Assembly: GCF_002115805.1 (NCBI RefSeq)
Contig: NZ_JFKC01000001.1
Span: forward strand, 434,001 to 498,000
DNA: 64,000 bases
Reading direction: 5' to 3'
Source of the DNA: Marivita geojedonensis
Lineage (GTDB): Bacteria > Pseudomonadota > Alphaproteobacteria > Rhodobacterales > Rhodobacteraceae
Under the pieces are notes generated by a model. It saw only the letters and a program-made list of their open reading frames with translations, did not search any database and was not told where the DNA came from. Below are positions 1 to 8,477 of this stretch, one piece after another; the first letter of the stretch is position 1, and the number at the start of each line of letters is the position of its first letter. The position numbers and the translations under genes were made by a program.

Positions 1-342
1 CCTGAATTCTTCCTGCTGATGCCTCTGCCGCTGATGTCAGGCGCGCTGATCGTTCTGCTTTGGCTGAGCCTGCGCCGTCTGCCCACCAGCGATGACAGCT
101 TTGCATGGTTTCCCTTCGCGGCGACCATCGTTCTGTTCGTGCTGGGCTTCTTCGGGATGGCCTATTCGTTCTACCCGTTCATCGTACCGGACCAACTGAC
201 CATATACGAAGCGGCCAGCGCCCCCGAAAGCCTGTTCATCATCCTGATCGGCACACTCTTCGTGCTGCCCATGATCCTGGGATACACCGCACTCGCCTAC
301 ACCGTGTTCCGCGGCAAGGCGACGGCACTCAGCTACGACTAG
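1..342 (+). CDS. cydB: Cytochrome bd-type quinol oxidase subunit II, C-terminal part
   Basis: The 5' end of this gene lies outside the window; the frame is open from base 1 and stops at 342. About 113 residues remain. They contain three hydrophobic segments and the sequence FYPFIVPDQLTIYEAA, which resembles the end of CydB (Tyr-Pro-aliphatic-Val-Pro before the penultimate helix), followed by the FRGK-type tail. CydB is the membrane partner of CydA in the oxygen-reducing, quinol-oxidising bd oxidase, or cyanide-insensitive oxidase in alphaproteobacteria. Its stop overlaps the end of the opposing phosphatase gene by 14 bases. The family call is firm; the bd versus cyanide-insensitive subtype cannot be decided from the tail. 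Confidence 0.85.
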   Translation, partial: PEFFLLMPLPLMSGALIVLLWLSLRRLPTSDDSFAWFPFAATIVLFVLGFFGMAYSFYPFIVPDQLTIYEAASAPESLFIILIGTLFVLPMILGYTALAYTVFRGKATALSYD

Positions 343-1066
343 GGATGCGCTCGCGGCCCATGTCGGTCAATCGGAACACCTCGTCCTCCTCGAACACCGC
401 AACGGTGAGCGGGCGCCCGTAACCGGCGCCCGTATCGAGGTTGATCCGGTTCGCATAGCGCTCGGGCGCATCCACGGGCGTGTGGCCGTGAACAACGATG
501 GAACCGTGATCGCGTTTGTCACTGTGGAACTCTTGCCGGATCCAAAGCAGATCGTTTTCGGCCTGCTGATCCAGCGGAACACCCGGACGAATGCCCGCGT
601 GTGCGAAGAACAACCCGTCTTCCAGATGCGATGTTTTCAATCCGCGCAGGAATGCTTTGTGCGTTTCTGGAACTTCAGCATGCAATAGATCGGCAAGGTC
701 AGCCTTGCGAATGCGGTCCGGCAGGTAAACGCCATAGGATGCGATGGTTTCCGTCCCACCGATAGCCGGGTGAAACCAGTGATATCCAACCAGCAGATGC
801 GGATCAAAGCGTGGGCCATCGGGGTGAAGATACCACTCAAAGAATCGGTCATGGTTGCCTTTAAGGCAAATCCAGTCGCGTCCTGCATTCTGCCCATCGA
901 CAAGAGTGTCGATCACGCCTTTGCTGTCCGGACCGCGATCCACGTAGTCGCCCAGAAAGACCACCCGCGCGTTGGCACCGCCGTCGGCGTCGATCTGCGA
1001 CAACGCGGTTTCCAGCATCCCATGCTGCCCGTGAATATCGCCAATCGCGTAAAGTATGCCTGTCAT
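329..1066 (-). CDS. PPP-family metallophosphoesterase (serine/threonine phosphatase type)
   Basis: A 245-residue protein beginning MTGILYAIGDIHGQ. The metal-binding signature of the PPP family is visible in order: GDIHGQ at the N-terminus, GDYVDRGPDS near residue 43, GNHD near residue 72 and a late HGHTPV. These supply the His, Asp and Asn ligands of a dinuclear metal centre. Bacterial members dephosphorylate Ser/Thr phosphoproteins or nucleotides; the substrate here is unknown. I chose the ATG at 1066 because the homologous region starts immediately after it, although the frame stays open further upstream. It lies downstream of serA on the same strand with a 70-base gap, so read-through from serA is possible. 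Confidence 0.88.
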   Translation of the reverse strand: MTGILYAIGDIHGQHGMLETALSQIDADGGANARVVFLGDYVDRGPDSKGVIDTLVDGQNAGRDWICLKGNHDRFFEWYLHPDGPRFDPHLLVGYHWFHPAIGGTETIASYGVYLPDRIRKADLADLLHAEVPETHKAFLRGLKTSHLEDGLFFAHAGIRPGVPLDQQAENDLLWIRQEFHSDKRDHGSIVVHGHTPVDAPERYANRINLDTGAGYGRPLTVAVFEEDEVFRLTDMGRERIPSRS

Positions 1067-1087
1067 GCCTGTTGTGTGGCATGTGGT

Positions 1088-1116
1088 CGGGAGCGGCGCA
1101 ATCAGAACCGCTCCCG
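1088..1116 (-). terminator. Stem-loop after serA
   Basis: A perfect 9-bp stem (CGGGAGCGG at 1088-1096, CCGCTCCCG at 1108-1116) with an 11-base loop lies 20 bases beyond the serA stop. No run of T follows in the serA direction, so it could protect the mRNA 3' end rather than act as a classical intrinsic terminator. Confidence 0.4.
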
Positions 1117-1136
1117 GTGCTTTGTTATGTCGAGCT

Positions 1137-2732
1137 TCAGGCCACGTCGAACTGCAGCGGCTTGACCTGCCGGAAGAGACCGGTCGCCTTGAGCTTGTCC
1201 ACGACATTCGCCGGTACCGGCTCGTCAACGTAGAGAAGCGCAATCGCCTCACCCTTGGCGGCAGAACGGCCAAGCGTGAAATTCGCGATGTTCACGTTGT
1301 TCTCGCCCATGGTGGTGCCCAGCGTACCGATGATGCCCGGCACGTCTTCGTTGGTGGTGTAGACCATGTGCGCCCCGATCTCGGCGTCGATATTGATGCC
1401 CTTGATCTGGATGAAGCGCGGCTTGCCATCGCTGAACACGGTCCCGGCGATCGAGCGTTCGCGCTCAGCGGTGACCACCGTCACTTTGATGTAGCCATCA
1501 AAGGCACCGGACTTGGCCTGATTGGTGGTGCTGATCTTGATGCCGCGCTCCTTTGCGATAAGCGGCGCGCTTACCATGTTCACGTCCGGGTTGACCCGCT
1601 TCATGATGCCCGCAATTGCCGAACAGTTCAGCGCATCGAGGTTCATCGAAGAGACGGTGCCGTCATACAGGATGTTGATCGCCTTGATCGGTTCGTCGGT
1701 CATCTGACCGATAAAGCTGCCCAGGTGATCGGCCAGTTTGATCCACGGCCCCATGATCTTGGCTTCCTCGGCGGTCACCGACGGCATGTTGAGCGCGTTT
1801 TCGACAGCACCGGTCAGCAGGTAGTTGGCCATCTGCTCGGCCACCTGAAGCGCCACGTTTTCCTGCGCTTCTGTTGTGGCAGCCCCAAGGTGCGGGGTGC
1901 AGACCACGTTGGGCAGGTTGAAGAGCGGGTTCTCTGTCGCGGGCTCTTCGCTGAACACGTCGAACGCGGCCCCAGCCACATGGCCGGATTTCAGCAGATC
2001 GGCCAGCGCCTCTTCGTCCACCAGACCGCCACGGGCACAGTTGATGATCCGCACGCCCTTTTTGGTCTTTTCGAGGTTCTCGCGGCTCAGGATGTTGCGG
2101 GTCTGATCGGTCAGAGGCACGTGCAGGGTGATGAAATCAGCGCGCTTGAGCAGGTCGTCCAGTTCGACCTTCTCGACCTGCATCTGCTTGGCTTTGTCCT
2201 CACCGAGGAACGGATCGTAGGCAATGACCTTCATCTTGAGGCCACGGGCGCGATCACAGACGATACCGCCGATATTGCCCGCACCGATCACACCCAGCGT
2301 CTTGCCGGTGAGCTCGACACCCATGAATTTCGACTTTTCCCACTTGCCCGCATGGGTCGAGGCCGACGCCTCGGGGATTTGGCGCGCACAGGCGAACATC
2401 ATGGCGATGGCGTGCTCGGCGGTGGTGATCATGTTGCCGAAGGGCGTGTTCATGACGATCACGCCTTTCTTGGACGCCGCGTCCTTGTCGATGTTGTCGG
2501 TGCCGATCCCGGCGCGGCCAATCACCTTGAGGTTCGTCGCGTTCTCGAGAATCGTCGGCGTGACCTTCGTGGCCGAGCGGATCGCGAGACCGTCATATTG
2601 GCCGATCACTTCGGCCAGCTTGTCCTTGTCCTTGCCGAGGTTCGGCTGGAAATCGACTTCGATCCCGCGGTCCTTGAAGATCTGGACGGCGGCGTCGGAA
2701 AGTTTGTCAGAGATGAGTACACGGGGGGCCAT
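1137..2732 (-). CDS. serA: D-3-phosphoglycerate dehydrogenase
   Basis: First step of serine biosynthesis: NAD-dependent oxidation of 3-phosphoglycerate to 3-phosphohydroxypyruvate in the cytoplasm. The 531-residue protein starts MAPRVLISDKLSD. It has the NAD-binding motif GVIGAGNIGG (about residue 147), the INCARGGLVDE segment with the catalytic Arg region, and the catalytic His in CTPHLGAAT. A long C-terminal part ends in an ACT domain (around residues 455-530, DVPGIIGTLG). The length fits the long SerA type with an intervening domain plus ACT domain, a form often inhibited by serine. It follows serC on the same strand by 96 bases that hold two perfect inverted repeats. Confidence 0.96.
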   Translation of the reverse strand: MAPRVLISDKLSDAAVQIFKDRGIEVDFQPNLGKDKDKLAEVIGQYDGLAIRSATKVTPTILENATNLKVIGRAGIGTDNIDKDAASKKGVIVMNTPFGNMITTAEHAIAMMFACARQIPEASASTHAGKWEKSKFMGVELTGKTLGVIGAGNIGGIVCDRARGLKMKVIAYDPFLGEDKAKQMQVEKVELDDLLKRADFITLHVPLTDQTRNILSRENLEKTKKGVRIINCARGGLVDEEALADLLKSGHVAGAAFDVFSEEPATENPLFNLPNVVCTPHLGAATTEAQENVALQVAEQMANYLLTGAVENALNMPSVTAEEAKIMGPWIKLADHLGSFIGQMTDEPIKAINILYDGTVSSMNLDALNCSAIAGIMKRVNPDVNMVSAPLIAKERGIKISTTNQAKSGAFDGYIKVTVVTAERERSIAGTVFSDGKPRFIQIKGINIDAEIGAHMVYTTNEDVPGIIGTLGTTMGENNVNIANFTLGRSAAKGEAIALLYVDEPVPANVVDKLKATGLFRQVKPLQFDVA

Positions 2733-2761
2733 GTCAGTGGTCCTTTTGAATATCGGGGGAA

Positions 2762-2823
2762 GGTGCGTGACATCACGCACCCTTCGGGGGATGTGTGGGG
2801 AAAGTGCGCGCGGGCGCGCACTT
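2762..2823 (-). promoter_or_regulatory. Two perfect inverted repeats between serC and serA
   Basis: The serC-serA gap contains GGTGCGTGA-CA-TCACGCACC (2762-2781) and a second repeat with arms AAGTGCGCGC (2802-2811) and GCGCGCACTT (2814-2823) around a central GG. Both can fold in RNA of either strand, and both are also potential protein sites. The second starts 5 bases beyond the serC stop, so an intercistronic hairpin affecting the serC:serA ratio is plausible. Confidence 0.5.
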
Positions 2824-2828
2824 CTGAA

Positions 2829-3983
2829 TCAGGCGGCTTGAGCCAGCGCTTCGATCTCGGCGTGGAACGCCCAGTCGAGCCACGGCAGCATCGCTTCGAT
2901 ATCCGCCGTTTCGACCGTACCACCGCACCAGATGCGCAGACCGGCCGGCGCATCGCGATACGCACCGATGTCCAATGCCACCCCTTCGGCCTCAAGCCGC
3001 TTGGCGACAGCCTTGGCGAAAACCGCACCGTCGGTGATCCGGTCATCGGTGAACTTCAGGCAGACCGAGGTATTCGACCGCGTTGCAGCGTCGTCAGCCA
3101 GGTTGGCAATCCAGTCGTTCGCGTCGCAGAAATCCCAGACCGCTTTGGCGTTGGCATCCGCCCGCGCCATCAGCCCCTTGAGACCACCAACCGACCGCGC
3201 CCATTCGAGCGCCAGAAGGTAATCTTCGACCGCCAGCATGGAGGGCGTGTTGATGGTTTCACCAACAAAGATGCCTTCGATCAGCTTGCCGCCTTTGGTC
3301 ATGCGGAAGATCTTGGGCAGCGGCCAGGCCGGTGTGTAGGATTCGAGCCGTTCGACCGCACGCGGGGACAGGATCAGCATCCCGTGCGCCGCCTCGCCGC
3401 CCAGCACTTTCTGCCAGGAGAACGTCGTCACATCGAGCTTGTCCCACGGCAGGTCCTGCGCAAAGGCCGCCGATGTGGCGTCACAGATCGTCAGACCTTC
3501 GCGGTCCGCCGGGATCGCGTCGCCATTGGGCATGCGCACGCCAGAGGTGGTGCCGTTCCAGGTGAACACGACATCGGTGGTGTAATCGACCGTCGCCATA
3601 TCAACGATCTGACCGTACTCAGCAGTCTTTACCTCGGCGTCGATCTTGAGCTGTTTCACCACATCGGTGACCCAGCCTGCGCCGAAGGATTCCCAAGCGA
3701 CCATCGTGGCTTTGCGAGCGCCCAACAGCGACCACATCGCCATCTCGACCGCGCCGGTGTCGGACGCCGGCACGATGCCGATGCGGTAGTCGGCGGGCAC
3801 ACCAAGCAGCTCGCGCGTCTCTTCGATCGCGGCTTTCAGCTTGGACTTGCCGACAGCAGCCCGGTGGGAGCGGCCCAGCGGCGCGTCAGCAAGATTTTCG
3901 AGTTTGAAAACGGGGGGTTTGGCACAGGGGCCAGAGGAGAAACGCGGATTGGCCGGCCGCGTTGCCGGTTTTGCAATAGCCAT
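2829..3983 (-). CDS. serC: Phosphoserine aminotransferase
   Basis: Second step of serine biosynthesis, a PLP-dependent transamination of 3-phosphohydroxypyruvate with glutamate. The 384-residue protein begins [20 protein letters not shown]. It carries the [10 protein letters not shown] start, the GRSHRA motif, and the PLP-lysine region [15 protein letters not shown] (Lys near residue 191). The sequence is the alphaproteobacterial/archaeal-like SerC type rather than the E. coli type. The start is supported by GGAAGGGT about 7 bases upstream. It heads a serC-serA operon and is divergent from serB at 4279, so all three genes of the serine pathway are together. Confidence 0.95.
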   Translation of the reverse strand: MAIAKPATRPANPRFSSGPCAKPPVFKLENLADAPLGRSHRAAVGKSKLKAAIEETRELLGVPADYRIGIVPASDTGAVEMAMWSLLGARKATMVAWESFGAGWVTDVVKQLKIDAEVKTAEYGQIVDMATVDYTTDVVFTWNGTTSGVRMPNGDAIPADREGLTICDATSAAFAQDLPWDKLDVTTFSWQKVLGGEAAHGMLILSPRAVERLESYTPAWPLPKIFRMTKGGKLIEGIFVGETINTPSMLAVEDYLLALEWARSVGGLKGLMARADANAKAVWDFCDANDWIANLADDAATRSNTSVCLKFTDDRITDGAVFAKAVAKRLEAEGVALDIGAYRDAPAGLRIWCGGTVETADIEAMLPWLDWAFHAEIEALAQAA

Positions 3984-4070
3984 GTAGCTACCCTTCCAGA
4001 TAAGCGCCCCTCGTTGGGGAGGGGTGTCCCACCGCTGCGTGTATGCGGGCGGCATGCGCCGCGCAAGTCG
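3984..4070 (-). ncRNA. Candidate serC-type leader RNA
   Basis: A structured 'serC' RNA element is known upstream of serC-serA operons in alphaproteobacteria. Here the serC leader shows GC-rich pairing potential: a hairpin CCCCTC/GAGGGG with a 6-base loop about 25 bases before the serC start, preceded by a complex GC-rich segment (about 4031-4064) with GCGGCATGCGCCGC-type self-complementarity. The placement fits; I could not align it to the covariance model. Confidence 0.4.
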
Positions 4071-4181
4071 GAAAATGCGACCATTGTGACGCATTTGACG
4101 TTTCCCCAGAAACACGTGTTGCGGATCGGAAACTTGGGATTTTTCCCCATGGGTGGCGGCAAGGGAGATGGGTTCTTTGCG

Positions 4182-4200
4182 TATTTGGAAAGAGAAGAAG
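4182..4200 (+). repeat. TATTTGGAAA-type intergenic repeat, copy 1
   Basis: TATTTGGAAAGAGAAGAAG sits upstream of serB. Related strings occur at 30201-30220 before glcE and 55861-55877 before the AAA+ gene, always in intergenic DNA and always on the strand of the downstream gene. Confidence 0.45.
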
Positions 4201-4278
4201 ACACCTGCGCGGTTCTTCCATCTGGCCTTTTTCGGAGTCGGTGGATAGATCGCCACAAACTCTGACTGGAGATACACC

Positions 4279-5169
4279 ATGTTCACTGCCACGTTGATTG
4301 CCCGTCCGGGAACGCTTGATCCCGCGCTTGCCGAGGCGCTGCGCAACGCATGGGGTGGCGGCGATCTTGTCTGGCTGTCACCGGATGAAGCCGCGGAATT
4401 CGAGATGCCGTCCGTGCCGGATACAGCCGACTCCAGTTGGACCACGCTTCAGGATCAAGGTGTCGACCTTGCGATCCAGCCCAGCGAAGGACGCCGCAGG
4501 AAGATGCTTCTGGCTGACATGGACAGCACCATGATCCAGCAGGAATGCATCGACGAGTTGGCCGAGGTTGCAGGCGTCGGCGCACAGGTCAAGGAGATCA
4601 CCGCCCGCGCAATGAATGGCGAACTGGATTTCGAAGGCGCACTCCTTGAACGTGTCGGCCTGCTCAAAGGATTGTCCGAGAGCGTGATAGACGAGGTTCT
4701 GGAGCATCGCATCACGCTGATGCCGGGAGGTCCCGCTCTGCTTGCGACGATGAAGACACATGGCGCCCATGCGGCGCTTGTGTCGGGTGGTTTCACCGCC
4801 TTCACGGCACGGGTGGCCGCAGCACTTGGGTTTGACGAGAACAGAGCCAACACGCTGCTCACCGAAGCGGGGGTGCTGACGGGTGATGTCGCGCGGCCGA
4901 TCCTCGGGCGGGAGGCCAAGATTGCCGCGCTGGAAGATATCACCAGCCGGCTTGCTCTGTCCGAACACGATGTCCTTGCCGTTGGCGACGGGGCCAATGA
5001 CCTCGGTATGTTGCAACGCGCCGGGGCGGGCGTGGCACTGCATGCCAAACCAAGCGTTCAGGCACAGGCCAAGCTGCGCATCAACCACGGGGATCTGACC
5101 GCCCTGCTTTTCCTTCAGGGATACGCCCGAGACAGTTGGATTACGCCAGAAGTCCCGGCGCGGGTCTGA
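4279..5169 (+). CDS. serB: Phosphoserine phosphatase
   Basis: Last step of serine biosynthesis: hydrolysis of O-phospho-L-serine. The 296-residue HAD-superfamily enzyme has a short N-terminal extension, then the DxDxT-type motif [10 protein letters not shown] (about residues 77-86; first Asp is the nucleophile), the Ser motif [10 protein letters not shown], the Lys of the third motif (REAKIAAL) and the metal-binding motif [11 protein letters not shown]. The ATG at 4279 is preceded by CTGGAG 7 bases upstream. It is divergent from serC-serA with about 295 bases between them. Its last 29 bases overlap the opposing asparaginase gene, an unusually long tail-to-tail overlap. Confidence 0.95.
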   Translation: MFTATLIARPGTLDPALAEALRNAWGGGDLVWLSPDEAAEFEMPSVPDTADSSWTTLQDQGVDLAIQPSEGRRRKMLLADMDSTMIQQECIDELAEVAGVGAQVKEITARAMNGELDFEGALLERVGLLKGLSESVIDEVLEHRITLMPGGPALLATMKTHGAHAALVSGGFTAFTARVAAALGFDENRANTLLTEAGVLTGDVARPILGREAKIAALEDITSRLALSEHDVLAVGDGANDLGMLQRAGAGVALHAKPSVQAQAKLRINHGDLTALLFLQGYARDSWITPEVPARV

Positions 5170-6139
5170 TCTCCCCGGTCACCAGCCCATCCCGATTCAC
5201 GATTGGTGGATTCAAGAAGGCTTTGACTTCGGGATGTTCTGCGTCGAGCATCTCAAGCCGCACGAGGAGTGCTGCAATCGCGCATTCCGCCGCTCGGGTT
5301 GCCCCATCTGCAGCCTTGACCGCGACACCAAGCCCACGCGTCGGCAGGATGGCTGTGAAGTAGCCTTCTGCGCCGGTTTTGAGGGCGACGGGTTCTGACG
5401 CCACGCGCATAAGCCGCGTGCATGCGCGGCCTTCACCTGCAACGAGTTCGGGATGCGTATGCATCGCCTCCACGAGTCGGGACGCGGACGTGCTCATCGT
5501 GTCTGACCGCTGCGCCGATGTGGCAAACCACGCCATCGCCCGCGCCATGCCATGCATGGTTGTCGCGAAATTCGGGGCAGAGCAGCCATCGATCCCGAAC
5601 CCCGGGCTGGCCTGATCCGTGACGGTTTCGAACGCTTCAAGACAAGCCGCCTGCACGGGATGGTCAGGATCGACATAGTCGGGACCCGCTCCAAGATGCT
5701 GCGCCAGCGTCAGGAACCCCGCATGTTTGCCCGAGCAGTTGTTGTGGACCCGGCATGGGGTTTCATAATTCCGGATCATCGCCAGTTTGAGATCGGTATC
5801 CCGACTCACCTGCGGACCGCAGAGCAGCGCCGAGTCGTCCAAACCGAGGTCCGCGAGCCAGCGATTGACGCGCTCAACATGTATTGCGGCGCCCTGATGC
5901 GACGCACAGGCGAGGGCAAGGTGTTCCGTGGTCAACCCACGTGCGTCCGCCGCGCCCGACGTTACCAGCGGCAGCGCTTGTATCATCTTTGACGAGCTGC
6001 GCGGAAGCACCACTGCATCCGGATCGCCCCATGCGGCCACGATCTGTCCGGAGCCGTCGCAGATGACTGCGTGGCCGACATGATGGCTCTCTTGAAACGG
6101 GCCGCGCCAGACTTCGGCCAGTGAAGCGGGTTGTCCCAT
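5141..6139 (-). CDS. Cysteine/zinc-type L-asparaginase (Rhizobium etli AnsA-like)
   Basis: A 332-residue protein of the asparaginase family typified by the R. etli enzyme, unrelated to E. coli AnsA/AnsB. Residues known in the R. etli enzyme fall at the same numbers: Ser48 and Lys51 (RSSSKMIQ), Ser80 (ACASHQG), and zinc ligands Cys135 and Lys138 (NNCSGKHAGF). The third zinc ligand is Cys186 in GIDGCSAP and the second active-site lysine is probably Lys254. Expected reaction: L-asparagine to aspartate and ammonia in the cytoplasm. GAGGACG upstream of the ATG at 6139 supports the start. No signal peptide is seen. The end overlaps serB. Confidence 0.9.
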   Translation of the reverse strand: MGQPASLAEVWRGPFQESHHVGHAVICDGSGQIVAAWGDPDAVVLPRSSSKMIQALPLVTSGAADARGLTTEHLALACASHQGAAIHVERVNRWLADLGLDDSALLCGPQVSRDTDLKLAMIRNYETPCRVHNNCSGKHAGFLTLAQHLGAGPDYVDPDHPVQAACLEAFETVTDQASPGFGIDGCSAPNFATTMHGMARAMAWFATSAQRSDTMSTSASRLVEAMHTHPELVAGEGRACTRLMRVASEPVALKTGAEGYFTAILPTRGLGVAVKAADGATRAAECAIAALLVRLEMLDAEHPEVKAFLNPPIVNRDGLVTGEIRPAPGLLA

Positions 6140-6313
6140 GGGTAGACGTCCTCGATCTTGGGCAAAAAACTGCCAATTGGGCTTTAAACACCCCCATAAA
6201 TCAGGCTAAATTGATGCCGTCGAGAGCAAAGTTGCAGTGACATAATGACGGGCTAAACCCATACTGCATCGGACAAACATTTTGAGGCAAGGGACAGTCT
6301 GGAGGCTGGACGC

Positions 6314-6847
6314 ATGAATTCATGGATTGGCGGAGCGGTCGTCGGCGCACTTGCGCTGGTAACGGCAGGTGTGGGCGCAGCGCAGGAAACAAGCACGAAC
6401 CGCGTGAATGCCATCACCGATTGGAGCGTGTTCGAAGGGCAGGACCCGCGGGAATGCTGGGCGGTCACCACCTATAAGGAAAGCGTGAACACCCGAGGCG
6501 GTCGTGTTGTCGCCGTGACACGAGGCGAGATCCTGTTGATGGTGTTCTACCGTCCGGGCGCCGAGGTGCAGGGTCAGGTCGCCTTTACCGGCGGTTACCC
6601 GTTCGCGCCGGGATCGACCGTCAACGTGAATATCAGCGGCACCGAGTTCGAGCTGTTCACCGAGGGTGAATGGGCATGGCCGGCAACACCGCAGGACGAT
6701 GCCAAGATCGTCACCGCAATGAAGCGTGGCGCAGATGCGGTGCTCACCGCTCAATCGGCGCGTGGGACCACCACCAAGGACACGTTCTCCCTGCTGGGCT
6801 TCACCGCAGCGGTCGAGGATGCGGAAAAGCGCTGCGCAAACGGGTAA
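6314..6847 (+). CDS. Periplasmic IalB-like protein
   Basis: A 177-residue protein with a Sec signal (hydrophobic segment to about residue 23, cleavage near GAAQE). The mature part resembles the invasion-associated locus B family: W-x-V near the start, one Cys in RECWAV and one near the end in EKRCANG that could form a disulfide, and mixed beta-strand pattern with FTGGYPF and LLGFTAA. The family was named in Bartonella but is widespread in free-living alphaproteobacteria, where the role is unknown. GGAGG lies 8 bases before the ATG. A strong hairpin terminator follows, so it is probably a single-gene unit. Confidence 0.75.
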   Translation: MNSWIGGAVVGALALVTAGVGAAQETSTNRVNAITDWSVFEGQDPRECWAVTTYKESVNTRGGRVVAVTRGEILLMVFYRPGAEVQGQVAFTGGYPFAPGSTVNVNISGTEFELFTEGEWAWPATPQDDAKIVTAMKRGADAVLTAQSARGTTTKDTFSLLGFTAAVEDAEKRCANG

Positions 6848-6886
6848 TCCGTCAGGACAGACGCAACACACTCAACGCCGATCAAG

Positions 6887-6912
6887 AGGCCGGATCAGAC
6901 GATCCGGCCTTT
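6887..6912 (+). terminator. Intrinsic terminator after the IalB-like gene
   Basis: Perfect 10-bp stem AGGCCGGATC (6887-6896) and GATCCGGCCT (6901-6910) with loop AGAC, followed by a short T-rich stretch. It separates the IalB-like gene from the ArsR-permease unit. Confidence 0.75.
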
Positions 6913-6948
6913 GGATTCTTGTGCCCACGCATTCGCAGTTGCAATAAA

Positions 6949-6970
6949 ACTATAAATCTAGTCATATAGT
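6949..6970 (+). promoter_or_regulatory. Palindromic operator of the ArsR-type gene
   Basis: A symmetric 22-bp site of the form ACTATA-N3-CTAG-N3-TATAGT ends 3 bases before the ATG of the regulator. AT-rich dyads of this size overlapping the promoter or start are typical of ArsR/SmtB repressor sites, so autoregulation of the regulator-permease unit is likely. Confidence 0.65.
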
Positions 6971-6973
6971 GAC

Positions 6974-7291
6974 ATGAATCAGACCCAACTCATCGCCCGC
7001 GCCCTTGCGTCCCTTGGCCACGAAGCCCGGCTTCAGATCTTCCGCGTGCTGGTCAAAGCCGGGCATAACGGCCTGACCGTGAGCCAGATCGCAGCCCATC
7101 TTGGCCTGCCCGCATCCACACAGGCGCATCACCTGCGTATGTTGGTTGATGCGGGCATGGTTGTTCAAACCAAGCAGGGCCGCGAGGTGATCAACACGGT
7201 CGATTTCAACCGGATGAACAGCGTGATCGGATTTCTCTCCGAAGAATGCTGCAAGGGCTTTGCGGCGGACAGCGCCGATACTGCCGCCTGA
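6974..7291 (+). CDS. ArsR/SmtB-family winged-helix regulator
   Basis: A 105-residue repressor-type protein. The winged helix is clear: ALASLGHEARLQIFRVL at the N-terminus, recognition region LPASTQAHHLRMLVDAGMV (about residues 47-65) and a wing around TKQGREV. Most members are derepressed by metals, arsenite or reactive species. Metal-binding motifs of the classical ArsR alpha3 type (ELCVCDL) are absent, but a Cys-Cys pair at about residues 92-93 (SEECCKG) could be the sensor, as in C-terminal-cysteine members. A palindromic operator overlaps its leader and the permease gene starts 16 bases downstream, so it probably controls that permease. Confidence 0.88.
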   Translation: MNQTQLIARALASLGHEARLQIFRVLVKAGHNGLTVSQIAAHLGLPASTQAHHLRMLVDAGMVVQTKQGREVINTVDFNRMNSVIGFLSEECCKGFAADSADTAA

Positions 7292-7307
7292 ACGAAGGAA
7301 ACACCTG

Positions 7308-8351
7308 ATGGCCGACCTGTCCTCCAACGCCCCACCGAACCAAATCTGGGTCGCCGTCAAGAAACAGAAGGTCTGGATCGCCTCCGGCATCCTGCTGCTT
7401 CTGGTCGCTGCTCTCTCACCCGATCAGGCAAGGGACAGCTTGGGCTTTGTCGCGCAGTCGCTGTTGACCACCGCGCCCTACCTGCTGCTGTCCATCGGGA
7501 TCGCAGCTTGGGCCGTGGCCACAGGTGCAGACAACCTGATCGCCCGCGCTTTCACCGGATCGCCGGTGCTGATGATCTTTCTTGCAGCCTTGGCGGGGGG
7601 CCTGTCGCCCTTCTGCTCCTGCGGGGTGATCCCGTTGATCGCAGCGCTGCTGACCATGGGTGTGCCGCTGTCTGCGGTGATGGCGTTCTGGCTGGCATCG
7701 CCTGTGATGGACCCGTCGATGTTCCTGCTGACATCGGGCGTGCTCGGCTTCGAATTCGCAATCGCCAAGACGCTTGCCGCCATCGGGTTGGGCGTCGCAG
7801 GCGGGTTCATTGTGATGGCTCTGGCTGGAAGCCACATCCTCCACGATGCACTGCGCGACGGCGTTGGCAATGGCGGCTGCGGCGCGGCCAAGATCCGCAA
7901 TCCGAAGACCGTTGTCTGGCGCTTCTGGAACCACGGGGACCGGGTCGAAAAATTCGGCAAAGAGGCGTTCAAGACGACACTCTTTCTGGCGCAATGGCTG
8001 ACACTGGCCTTCCTGCTCGAAAGCCTCATGCTGGCCTATGTGCCTGCGGAAACCATCACCTCGGTTCTGGGGGGCACCGGCATAGGCCCGATCGCAATTG
8101 CCACCGTGGTTGGTGTGCCAGCTTACCTGAACGGCTACGCCGCTCTGCCACTCATCAGCGGGTTGATGGAGCAGGGCATGGCGCAAGGCGCGGGTCTGGC
8201 GTTCCTTGTCGCCGGGGGTGTCACGTCATTGCCCGCCGCTATCGCCGTTTGGGCCTTGGTGAAGCCGCGCGTGTTCACGCTCTACATCGCCATTTCGCTG
8301 GGTGGTGCGTTTATGATCGGGTTGGCCTATCAGGGCTGGACGCTGATCTGA
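7308..8351 (+). CDS. ArsP/YraQ-type permease (DUF318 family)
   Basis: A 347-residue polytopic inner-membrane protein with about eight hydrophobic segments in two halves. The first half carries the hallmark SPFCSCGVIPL motif (about residues 98-108), the second the matching PAYLNGYAALPLI. A cytoplasmic loop has NGGCGAAK. Members include ArsP, an exporter of trivalent organoarsenicals, but many have unknown substrates. The start ATG at 7308 has GAAGGAA upstream. It follows the ArsR-type regulator by 16 bases. Efflux of an arsenical or another thiophilic compound is an inference from family and neighbour. Confidence 0.82.
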   Translation: MADLSSNAPPNQIWVAVKKQKVWIASGILLLLVAALSPDQARDSLGFVAQSLLTTAPYLLLSIGIAAWAVATGADNLIARAFTGSPVLMIFLAALAGGLSPFCSCGVIPLIAALLTMGVPLSAVMAFWLASPVMDPSMFLLTSGVLGFEFAIAKTLAAIGLGVAGGFIVMALAGSHILHDALRDGVGNGGCGAAKIRNPKTVVWRFWNHGDRVEKFGKEAFKTTLFLAQWLTLAFLLESLMLAYVPAETITSVLGGTGIGPIAIATVVGVPAYLNGYAALPLISGLMEQGMAQGAGLAFLVAGGVTSLPAAIAVWALVKPRVFTLYIAISLGGAFMIGLAYQGWTLI

Positions 8352-8358
8352 GCGCGGG

Positions 8359-8402
8359 AAAGCGTCTTCGAAGACGCTTTTCAAGGCTCTTGCAAGAGCC
8401 TT
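8359..8402. repeat. Tandem perfect palindromes (element A, copy 1)
   Basis: Two adjacent palindromes: a 22-bp one at 8359-8380 centred on TTCGAA (arms AAAGCGTC...GACGCTTT) and a 20-bp one at 8383-8402 (arms AAGGCTCTTG/CAAGAGCCTT), followed by GGCCCC. A second element with the same design and the same TTGGCCCC flank is at 51241-51290. It lies just after the permease stop and may act as a bidirectional 3' hairpin. Confidence 0.6.
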
Positions 8403-8477
8403 GGCCCCGCATTCCCCTTTGGCATCCGGCAAAGAATCCTATATGTGGCCCATCTCTTTTCGAGAAAGGCTGACCCC

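Noticed and set aside
1056-4265. Open frame of over 1000 codons on the plus strand opposite serA and serC
   Set aside because: It mirrors conserved serA and serC codons on the other strand, is Arg/His/Gly-rich, and shows no domain. GC-rich third positions keep the reverse frame open.
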